From: Lachnospiraceae bacterium
GTDB taxonomy: Bacteria > Bacillota > Clostridia > Lachnospirales > Lachnospiraceae
Assembly (NCBI GenBank): GCA_900772685.1
Contig: CAAGRP010000110.1
Coordinates: 1-5,451 of the forward strand
Length of the DNA stretch: 5,451 nt
Direction: 5' to 3'
The stretch's first letter is position 1, and each line of letters starts with the position of its first letter. The notes beneath the pieces are model-generated. The model was not told the DNA's origin. It did not search any database and worked only from the letters and a program-made list of their open reading frames with translations. The position numbers and the translations under genes are program-made. This document shows, in pieces, positions 1 through 5,008 of this stretch.

Positions 1-1589
1 CTGTTGTATTCGGCAAGGCCTTCATTATACTGTCTCTCTCCTTCGTCAAGCTCAGCTCTTGCCGCCTCTATAGCAGCTCTTCCCTGTGCTATCTGTTCGG
101 TTCCCTCGGTAAGCTTTGCCTTGTTTTCCTCAAGCGCCGCACTGTATTGTGCGATCTGTGCATCCCCTTCTTCTATCGAAGCCGAGATTGCCTGTATCTG
201 CGCCTCAAGGATAGCCTTTTGCTGATTAAGCTCCGGGTCTGTCGGATTTAAAAGAAGAGCCTTCTCTACTGTCTCCAGCTGCTGTTTAAGTCCCTCAAGC
301 TGAGCTCTTACAGTATCCAGCTGAGCCTTCTGTTCCTCAAGCTTGGCAACACCTTCGTTGTACGCCTGCCATCCCGCATCCAGCTCGGCTTCTTTTTCGT
401 TAAGCGCTGCCTCATTTGAATCCACCTCAGCTCTGCCGCTGTCTATCTGCGCCTTGCTGTCATAAAGCTGCTGCTTTGCCGAATCCAGCTTTGCTTTATT
501 GTCGTTAAGCTCAGCTTCTCCGTTTTCTATATCTTTTTTCGAGCTGTCAAGCTTGCTCTTTGCATCGGCGAGCTCCCTTTCCGCCTTTTCCAGCTGTACC
601 TTTCCGTCATCAAGCTCAGCTTTTGCATCATCAAGCTCTTTCTTTCCGTCATCTATCTCGGCTTTTGCATCATCAAGCTCTTTCTTTCCGTCATCGAGCT
701 CTATCTTTGCATCATCCAATTCCTTCTTTCCGTCATCGAGCTCGGTCTTTGCATCATCAAGCTCCTTCTGTGCGTCAGAGATTTCTTTTTCTCCGTCGCT
801 TATCTTTTCTTCGGCCTCTGTATAAACCTCCTGATATCTTCTTTCTCCTGCGGCATCACTTATAGCTTCTATCCTGTCTGCGGTTTCTTCGACAAGCTCA
901 TCGTATTCGTCGCTGTATGTATTTAACTCCTTTGCACCCTTTACCTTCACATAGGCCTCGGTATATATATCCGTTGTAAATGCATCCGGAAGAGTAACGA
1001 TGAATCCGTCTATAGAGCCGTCGCCTATAGAGCCGCTGCCTCTTTCGATATCGATATAATACGGAAGATATCCTGTTCCGACGATCTTGTATTCCGTTGC
1101 CGCAAGATCATCCGTGAGCGGATCTTTAGTTCCTGATTCCAGCTTTATGGTGTCTCCGATCTTATAATCCAAAAGGAACATCAGATGCGTATCGACAACA
1201 CACTCGTTTTTATCCTTAGGCTCTCTTCCCTCTTTAAGAGTCATCTTGTTTATATCATCGGTCTTTGCAATAAGCTTTACCGCATGCTGATCCTCGCCGG
1301 AGCTTATCATGGCTTCCTTTGTATGCCCCCCGACAACATATTCGACGCCCTCTACCTTTGATATATCTTTTATATCATCATCCGTTAAACCGAGCGATGA
1401 AAGGACTCTTATGTCCATCATATCCGTCTTGTCATAATACACATCGGCTGTGTATCTCATATCCGTGCCTGCGGAACGGATTCCGGAAAAAAACGCAGAC
1501 CCTAAAAGGACAATAAAGAATATCGACATAAATCTTCCCATATTGCCCTTTATCTCTCTTATAAAATCTTTAAACAGTCCGTTCTTCAT
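1..1589 (-). CDS. FtsX-like ABC transporter permease with long coiled-coil insert (partial, 3' end beyond left edge)
   Basis: Reading leftwards from ATG at 1589 gives 529 uninterrupted codons and no stop before the window edge, so the N-terminal part is present and the C-terminal membrane helices are missing. Residues 1-20 are basic and cytoplasmic; about 20-37 form the first membrane helix (FMSIFFIVLLGSAFFSGI), a typical start for large FtsX/MacB-like permeases of Firmicutes. Residues 44-250 look like a mixed alpha/beta extracytoplasmic domain. From about 253 to 529 the chain is a highly charged coiled coil of 7-residue repeats (Leu-x-x-Gly/Ala pattern, as in the xxxLxxG heptad family also seen in YhgE/Pip proteins), broken by a Pro-containing stretch at 446-455. 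A GGGGA ribosome site at 1597-1601 lies 7 nt upstream. It starts 21 nt after the ATPase gene and is presumably its membrane partner. Substrate is unknown; export or envelope-related mechanotransmission is inference from the family. Confidence 0.9.
   Translation of the reverse strand, partial: MKNGLFKDFIREIKGNMGRFMSIFFIVLLGSAFFSGIRSAGTDMRYTADVYYDKTDMMDIRVLSSLGLTDDDIKDISKVEGVEYVVGGHTKEAMISSGEDQHAVKLIAKTDDINKMTLKEGREPKDKNECVVDTHLMFLLDYKIGDTIKLESGTKDPLTDDLAATEYKIVGTGYLPYYIDIERGSGSIGDGSIDGFIVTLPDAFTTDIYTEAYVKVKGAKELNTYSDEYDELVEETADRIEAISDAAGERRYQEVYTEAEEKISDGEKEISDAQKELDDAKTELDDGKKELDDAKIELDDGKKELDDAKAEIDDGKKELDDAKAELDDGKVQLEKAERELADAKSKLDSSKKDIENGEAELNDNKAKLDSAKQQLYDSKAQIDSGRAEVDSNEAALNEKEAELDAGWQAYNEGVAKLEEQKAQLDTVRAQLEGLKQQLETVEKALLLNPTDPELNQQKAILEAQIQAISASIEEGDAQIAQYSAALEENKAKLTEGTEQIAQGRAAIEAARAELDEGERQYNEGLAEYN
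597..764 (-). repeat. four 42-bp in-frame tandem repeats in the permease coiled coil
   Basis: Codons 276-331 of the permease are four successive 14-residue units, each made of an Ala heptad (ELDDAKx) followed by a Gly heptad (ExDDGKx). At DNA level the codons GAT GAT GCA (first heptad) and GAT GAC GGA (second heptad) are identical in all four units; differences are mostly in the Glu, Leu and linker codons. Flanking heptads keep the pattern but have diverged in sequence. The codon-level identity suggests recent duplication or gene conversion rather than only protein-level constraint. Confidence 0.9.
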
Positions 1590-1610
1590 GTGTGTATCCC
1601 CGAGAGTGCA

Positions 1611-2315
1611 TTACCATTCTATTTCTTCAACCGGTGTAGGATCAGGATTTTCGATTATATCTCCTACTTTTCCGTTTTTAATATGTATGACTCTGTCAGC
1701 CATAGGTGTCAATGCGGTGTTGTGAGTAATAACAATGACAGTCATGCCTCTCTGCCTGCATGTATCCTGAAGGAGTTTCAGTATCGACTTACCCGTAACA
1801 TAGTCAAGAGCACCTGTAGGCTCATCGCATAAAAGCAGCTTCGGGTTCTTTGCAAGAGCTCTTGCTATGGCAACTCTTTGCTGCTCTCCTCCGGAAAGCT
1901 GTGCGGGGAAATTGTATTTCCTGTCTGCAAGTCCCACATCCTCGATTATCTCATCCGCATCAAGCGGATCTTTACATATCTGAAGAGCCAGCTCAACATT
2001 TTCGATTGCTGTAAGATTCTGCATCAGATTGTAAAACTGGAAAACAAAGCCTATATCCTCACGTCTGTACTCGACAAGCTTTTTATTTTTCAACTGCGAG
2101 ATATTTCTTCCGTCAACGATAACATCGCCGCTTGTAGCCGTATCCATTCCGCCAAGGATATTGAGAACCGTTGTTTTTCCTGCTCCCGACGGTCCTACTA
2201 TTACAGCGAACTCACCTTTATTTATCTCAAAATTTATACCGTCACAGGCATCGATCTCGATCTCGCCCATTTTATAGATCTTTTTTACATCCTTAAGTTC
2301 AACATACGCTGACAT
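1611..2315 (-). CDS. ABC transporter ATP-binding protein, LolD/MacB type
   Basis: A 234-residue cytoplasmic ATPase with a full motif set: Walker A GPSGAGKTT at residues 41-49, Q-loop Gln93, signature LSGGEQQR at 140-147, Walker B LLLCDE ending at catalytic Glu165, D-loop ALD at 169-171 and H-loop His198. Length and motif spacing fit the LolD/MacB/FtsE group that pairs with FtsX-like permeases, and the next gene, 21 nt downstream, encodes one. A start seven codons earlier (ATG at 2336) would overlap the end of rsmI and has no ribosome site. The chosen ATG at 2315 has GTGAGG five bases upstream and begins the conserved MSAYVELKDVKK segment. It presumably dimerises and drives the permease by ATP hydrolysis; the transported substrate cannot be told from the sequence. 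Confidence 0.95.
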   Translation of the reverse strand: MSAYVELKDVKKIYKMGEIEIDACDGINFEINKGEFAVIVGPSGAGKTTVLNILGGMDTATSGDVIVDGRNISQLKNKKLVEYRREDIGFVFQFYNLMQNLTAIENVELALQICKDPLDADEIIEDVGLADRKYNFPAQLSGGEQQRVAIARALAKNPKLLLCDEPTGALDYVTGKSILKLLQDTCRQRGMTVIVITHNTALTPMADRVIHIKNGKVGDIIENPDPTPVEEIEW

Positions 2316-2320
2316 AAAAA

Positions 2321-2326
2321 CCTCAC
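2321..2326 (-). promoter_or_regulatory. ribosome binding site deciding the ATPase start
   Basis: GTGAGG on the minus strand lies 5 nt before the ATG at 2315 and its first G is the last base of the rsmI stop codon (TAG, 2326-2328). The alternative ATG at 2336 has no comparable purine-rich site, so translation probably starts at 2315 and may be coupled to termination of rsmI. Confidence 0.7.
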
Positions 2327-3174
2327 TATCTGTCATTTACAAGCAAGCTGTATATATCCCGCTTTGACAATCCTCTGTCCTTTGCAACCTGCTTCATGGC
2401 TTCTTTCCTGTCCATTCCGCCGGTTATATATAATTCATAGTGTTCCTTTACCGAAAGCTCATCCCACTGCTCCATAGCCTTTCTGGCATTTTCATCGGGA
2501 TCCTTACCTTCGATCACGATAACGCATTCGCCCTTCGGTTCTTCTGTTTTATAATGGTCGGACAGCTCTGACAGAGTTCCCCTTACTACCGTTTCGTGTT
2601 TTTTTGTAAGCTCCCTTACCACAGCCGCTTTTCTGCTTTCCCCGAATTCACAGGCAAGCTCCTCAAGTGTTTTTCTCAATCTGTGAGGTGCTTCATATAT
2701 TATAAAGGTACGCTCCTCGTCCTTTAGTATTTCTATCCTCTTTTTTCTGTCCTTTGTATCCGTCGGAAGAAAGCCCTCAAATGCAAAATATCTGGTAGGC
2801 AGTGCCGATATAGTAAGAGCGCTTAAAGACGCTGTTGCTCCCGGCAATACCGAGACCTTTATCCCCTCGTCTGCAGCCATCTTCACAAGCTCGGCTCCGG
2901 GATCCGATATACCCGGCATTCCCGCATCCGTTATAAGGACTATATCCTCGCCCTCAAGCAGCTTTGAAATAAGAGTTCTTCCCTTATCCCACTTGTTATG
3001 CTCATGATAGCTTGTCAGCTTTGTGTGTATATCATAATGATTCAACAGCTTTTGTGAATTTCTCGTATCTTCCGCCGCGATGAGATCCGCTTCAGCCAGC
3101 ATCCTGACCGCCCTGTATGTCATATCCTCAAGGTTTCCTATCGGAGTCGCACATAAATAAAGTGTACCGCTCAT
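2326..3174 (-). CDS. rsmI: 16S rRNA (cytidine(1402)-2'-O)-methyltransferase
   Basis: The 282-residue product has the RsmI signature of the tetrapyrrole-methylase-like fold: ATPIGNL at 9-15, AEDTR at 34-38, SYHEHN at 55-60, TDAGMPGISDPG at 82-93, VLPGATA at 109-115, FEGFLP at 132-137, YEAPHR at 160-165 and RELTKKHE at 187-194. The last ~45 residues form the small helical C-terminal domain of the family. RsmI uses S-adenosylmethionine to 2'-O-methylate C1402 of 16S rRNA in the decoding centre. An in-frame GTG at 3228 would add 18 residues, but the family normally begins at MSGTLYLCATPIGNL, and AAGGA at 3188-3192 precedes this ATG by 13 nt (a little long). It is the first gene of the leftward unit, and the ATPase gene starts 10 nt after its stop. 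Confidence 0.95.
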   Translation of the reverse strand: MSGTLYLCATPIGNLEDMTYRAVRMLAEADLIAAEDTRNSQKLLNHYDIHTKLTSYHEHNKWDKGRTLISKLLEGEDIVLITDAGMPGISDPGAELVKMAADEGIKVSVLPGATASLSALTISALPTRYFAFEGFLPTDTKDRKKRIEILKDEERTFIIYEAPHRLRKTLEELACEFGESRKAAVVRELTKKHETVVRGTLSELSDHYKTEEPKGECVIVIEGKDPDENARKAMEQWDELSVKEHYELYITGGMDRKEAMKQVAKDRGLSKRDIYSLLVNDR

Positions 3175-3187
3175 AAAGCTCACGTTT

Positions 3188-3192
3188 TCCTT
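3188..3192 (-). promoter_or_regulatory. probable rsmI ribosome binding site
   Basis: AAGGA on the minus strand lies 13 nt upstream of the ATG at 3174. The spacing is longer than ideal, but the competing GTG start at 3228 has only a weak GGGG-like run directly against it. Confidence 0.45.
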
Positions 3193-3319
3193 AAAATATT
3201 TGATATTTTCGAGGTAAAAATTTAGCACCCCGACATTCTTTATTCAGTTTATCATCTATGATTTTTCATAACAAGTATTGTATTATTAAAAGAGTATAAA
3301 AGACGGAGTAAATCTTCCC

Positions 3320-3345
3320 GAAAACATTTCTCCGGAAATATTTTC
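3320..3345. promoter_or_regulatory. 26-bp imperfect palindrome between rsmI and perR (possible operator)
   Basis: Arms GAAAACATTTC (3320-3330) and GAAATATTTTC (3335-3345) are inverted with 10 of 11 positions paired around a TCCG centre; only C3325/A3340 fails to pair. It ends 19 bp upstream of the perR -35 box. No T-run follows it on either strand in the position needed for a terminator, so an operator is more likely than a terminator. The binding protein is unknown. Confidence 0.4.
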
Positions 3346-3364
3346 AAAAAAATCAATTTATCTG

Positions 3365-3392
3365 TTGACAAAATCAGCGCTTCATGTATAAT
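3365..3392 (+). promoter_or_regulatory. sigma-A-type promoter of perR
   Basis: TTGACA at 3365-3370 and TATAAT at 3387-3392 both match the housekeeping consensus perfectly, with a 16-bp spacer. Transcription should start near 3398-3400, about 30 nt ahead of the perR ATG. A consensus promoter is expected for a gene held down by a repressor. It faces right, away from rsmI; for rsmI only weak candidates exist on the other strand (for example TATACT at 3293-3298), none convincing. Confidence 0.85.
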
Positions 3393-3406
3393 AACAGTAA
3401 CAGTTA
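3392..3406. promoter_or_regulatory. candidate PerR/Fur-type operator over the perR start point
   Basis: The 15-bp site TAACAGT-A-ACAGTTA is a 7-1-7 inverted repeat with 6 of 7 arm positions symmetric, the same architecture as PerR boxes (consensus TTATAAT-N-ATTATAA, about 8 of 14 arm positions shared). It extends one symmetric base on each side. It overlaps the last base of the -10 box and the expected transcription start, where a bound repressor would block RNA polymerase. Autoregulation is inferred from position and from the product of the gene. Confidence 0.5.
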
Positions 3407-3429
3407 TCATTATTGAAAAGGAGAACTAA

Positions 3430-3825
3430 ATGGCGATACACAAATTCAGCCGCCAGCGCGAATCAATAATCGAAAATCTAAAGAACAGAGTCGATCATCC
3501 GACTGCCGACATGGTATATACCGATATCAGGAAAATATATCCGAATGTCAGTCTCGGTACCGTTTATCGAAATCTCTCCGTTCTTGCAGAGGAGAAGATT
3601 ATTCAAAAGCTTATAACCGATGACGGTGTTCTTCACTTCGATTATAATGTTAACCCGCATAACCATTTTGTATGCCGTGTTTGTCAGGGAATGACGGATC
3701 TGCCTATGATCAGGTCAGAGGGCTTCATAGAAGAAGCAAAAAAGCAATATAACGGCTCAATAGAAAAATGTGAAGTCACGTTTTACGGTATATGCGAAAA
3801 ATGTTTTAAGCTATCAACTCATTAA
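3430..3825 (+). CDS. perR: PerR-like Fur-family peroxide-sensing repressor
   Basis: The 131-residue protein has an N-terminal winged helix (about 8-70; recognition region SLGTVYRNLSVL at 41-52) and a C-terminal dimerisation/metal domain. The regulatory metal ligands of Bacillus PerR can all be aligned: His23 (HPTAD motif), Asp71, His77, His79 and Asp90. The structural zinc site is present as Cys82-x2-Cys85 and Cys122-x2-Cys125. Asp at the last regulatory position favours PerR over Fur. In the family, Fe-catalysed oxidation of the histidines by H2O2 releases the repressor from DNA. The start is supported by AGGAG six bases upstream. Its own promoter carries a 7-1-7 operator-like site, and the next gene encodes a peroxide-reducing rubrerythrin, a coherent target. 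The PerR subtype is inferred from ligands and context and is less sure than the Fur superfamily. Confidence 0.88.
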   Translation: MAIHKFSRQRESIIENLKNRVDHPTADMVYTDIRKIYPNVSLGTVYRNLSVLAEEKIIQKLITDDGVLHFDYNVNPHNHFVCRVCQGMTDLPMIRSEGFIEEAKKQYNGSIEKCEVTFYGICEKCFKLSTH

Positions 3826-3826
3826 T

Positions 3827-3889
3827 ATGATCGGAAGAAAATAAAAGTAGAGAGGAAAATGCAGATCGCCTTCCGGTCATCAGATCTGC
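3827..3889 (+). promoter_or_regulatory. two overlapping RNA helices in the perR-rubrerythrin spacer
   Basis: Helix A pairs 3827-3837 (ATGATCGGAAG) with 3870-3880 (CTTCCGGTCAT), 11 bp with one G-U. Helix B pairs 3861-3867 (GCAGATC) with 3883-3889 (GATCTGC), 7 bp. The left arm of B lies in the loop of A and the right arm of A in the loop of B, so they form an H-type pseudoknot or exclude each other. Neither is directly followed by a T-run, so this is not a standard terminator. No clear promoter for the downstream gene was seen in the spacer, so the leader is probably part of a perR-rubrerythrin transcript. Confidence 0.4.
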
Positions 3890-3920
3890 GTATCCGGTTT
3901 TCGGAGAAAGGTATTTAGAT

Positions 3921-4463
3921 ATGAAAAAATTTGTATGTAGTGTTTGTGGTTATGTTCATGAAGGTGATTCAGCTCCGGCAGAGTGCCCGATCTGTCATGC
4001 AAGCTCAGATAAATTCATCGAGCAGGGTGAGGATCTCACTTGGGCAGCAGAGCACGTAGTAGGCGTTGCTTCAGACGTTCCGGAAGACATAAAAAAAGAC
4101 CTTCGCGCTAATTTCGAAGGTGAGTGTACAGAGGTTGGTATGTATCTCGCAATGGCTCGTGTAGCTCACAGAGAGGGATATCCGGAGATCGGTCTTTACT
4201 GGGAGAAGGCTGCTTACGAAGAGGCTGAGCATGCTTCTAAATTTGCAGAGCTTTTAGGCGAAGTTATTACTGACAGCACAAAGAAGAACCTTGAGATGCG
4301 TGTTGAAGCTGAGAACGGTGCTACAGCAGGAAAGACAGATCTTGCTAAGAGAGCTAAAGCTCTTAACCTTGATGCTATCCATGATACAGTTCACGAGATG
4401 GCAAGAGACGAAGCTCGTCATGGCAAAGCATTCAAGGGTCTCTTAGACAGATACTTTGGTTAA
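3921..4463 (+). CDS. reverse rubrerythrin (rubredoxin domain first), NADH-linked peroxidase component
   Basis: The 180-residue cytoplasmic protein begins with a compact rubredoxin-like iron site, Cys6-x2-Cys9 and Cys22-x2-Cys25, followed from about residue 50 by a ferritin-like four-helix di-iron domain. Candidate ligands are Glu68 or Glu71, Glu101-x2-His104 (EEAEH), Glu131 and Glu164-x2-His167 (DEARH). Classical rubrerythrin has the rubredoxin domain last; this order defines reverse rubrerythrins of clostridia, which take electrons from NADH through a reductase and reduce H2O2 to water. Relatives are reported to be under PerR control, matching the gene 95 bp upstream. AAAGG at 3907-3911 sits 9 nt before the ATG. 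All 25 Ala codons are GCT (16) or GCA (9), a bias suggesting high expression. A rho-independent terminator follows. Confidence 0.93.
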   Translation: MKKFVCSVCGYVHEGDSAPAECPICHASSDKFIEQGEDLTWAAEHVVGVASDVPEDIKKDLRANFEGECTEVGMYLAMARVAHREGYPEIGLYWEKAAYEEAEHASKFAELLGEVITDSTKKNLEMRVEAENGATAGKTDLAKRAKALNLDAIHDTVHEMARDEARHGKAFKGLLDRYFG

Positions 4464-4464
4464 T

Positions 4465-4494
4465 ACTTGATATTTTTACCACTTGATATTTTTA
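4465..4494 (+). repeat. 14-bp direct repeat after the rubrerythrin stop codon
   Basis: ACTTGATATTTTTA occurs exactly twice, at 4465-4478 and 4481-4494, separated by CC (period 16). It starts 2 bp after the stop codon and its last base is the first base of the terminator stem. Confidence 0.85.
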
Positions 4495-4525
4495 AGAGGG
4501 CAGAACATAGATTCCGCCCTCTTTT
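4494..4525 (+). terminator. rho-independent terminator of the rubrerythrin gene
   Basis: AAGAGGGC (4494-4501) pairs with GCCCTCTT (4516-4523). After an A/C mismatch the stem continues for three more pairs (4503-4505 with 4512-4514) closing a 6-nt loop. The T-run is short (TTTT, 4522-4525). There is no T-run on the opposite side for the minus strand, so it should serve rightward transcription only. Confidence 0.8.
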
Positions 4526-4744
4526 CATGTGATATTATGTGTTTTTTCAGATTGTTTTACACTAAACAGCACGAGTTTTTTTGTATTTTCTGCGCTATAC
4601 GACACGAATACTGCGATTTCTGTATTCTGTATTTCGCAGCACTTCAGGCGAACTTAAAAGTTATGCATCATATGGGTACCGGTTTATATTGTAAACCATT
4701 TTATTCAATGTGTCATAAATCCCCTGCTTTAGCTGTATGGAATA
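4526..4744. other. intergenic region without a supportable gene, between convergent genes
   Basis: This stretch separates the rubrerythrin terminator from the end of the minus-strand hypothetical pair. Open frames here lack ribosome sites and family-like composition. Weak hairpins are visible: CTGCGA (4611-4616) with TCGCAG (4634-4639), loop 17 nt, and GGTTTA (4681-4686) with TAAACC (4692-4697), loop 5 nt. Neither is a convincing terminator for the leftward genes. Nothing else is recognised. Confidence 0.6.
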
Positions 4745-4999
4745 TCAATAAGGCACGCTTGCCTCAAAGCTTGCCATCATGTTTTGAGCCTCGGCAATAT
4801 CTTCTTCGATATACTGTATCAGATTGTCTCCATGCATGATATATCCGTACATCCTGTCATAGAAGCACCTCGCCGCATTTACATTCTGAATTTCCGAAAT
4901 ACTGCTCAGTGCACCCTTTTCTTCGGACCGGCACTGTATAAAAGCTTCCTTTATATTCATCAGGTCATTTATATTGTTTTCAAGCAGTTCTCTGTTCAT
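4745..4999 (-). CDS. small helical protein of unknown function (84 aa)
   Basis: I do not recognise this protein. It is 84 residues, has no signal peptide or membrane segment, and looks nearly all helical: a first helix around residues 3-37, a break near SEIQNVNAA, and a second acidic helix around 45-80 (IEEDIAEAQNMMASFEA). It has two cysteines (residues 23 and 45). The start ATG at 4999 follows the upstream gene by 9 nt, with AAGGTGG overlapping that gene's stop codon and lying 4 nt from the ATG, so the two are probably translated in a coupled way. The helix-break-helix shape and size recall WXG100-type secreted proteins, but no WxG motif is present, so this comparison is only a hint. No terminator is evident after it. 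Confidence 0.7.
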   Translation of the reverse strand: MNRELLENNINDLMNIKEAFIQCRSEEKGALSSISEIQNVNAARCFYDRMYGYIMHGDNLIQYIEEDIAEAQNMMASFEASVPY

Positions 5000-5008
5000 A
5001 CGCCCACC

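Noticed and set aside
597..764. Regularly spaced repeats resembling a CRISPR array
   Set aside because: Units are contiguous, in frame and codon-structured, with no unique spacers; they encode heptads.
499..865. Plus-strand open frames rich in Ser/Phe/Ala and in Arg/His/Pro opposite the permease repeats
   Set aside because: They are antisense shadows of the 42-bp repeat; low-complexity composition, no ribosome site, and the minus-strand frame is clearly the coding one.
1878..2312. Plus-strand 144-codon frame opposite the ATPase
   Set aside because: Antisense shadow of a gene with all ABC motifs intact.
3175..3228. 18-residue N-terminal extension of rsmI from GTG at 3228
   Set aside because: The family starts at the MSGTLYLCATPIGNL segment; the extension has no family match that I recognise and only a weak ribosome site.
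3478..3666. Minus-strand 62-codon frame inside perR
   Set aside because: Antisense to a clearly conserved Fur-family domain; no ribosome site or recognisable composition.
3820..3834. Second PerR-like box near the perR stop codon (TCAT-n4-ATGA)
   Set aside because: Symmetry is only four bases per arm, it overlaps coding sequence, and no promoter is associated with it.
4681..4697. Hairpin GGTTTA/TAAACC as terminator of the leftward hypothetical pair
   Set aside because: Only six mostly A-T pairs, and on the minus strand it is followed by GGTACC rather than a T-run.
4483..4839. Plus-strand 118-codon frame, Cys/Phe-rich
   Set aside because: It begins next to the terminator stem of the rubrerythrin gene, lacks a ribosome site and runs into the end of the minus-strand hypothetical gene; composition looks like translated AT-rich noncoding DNA.
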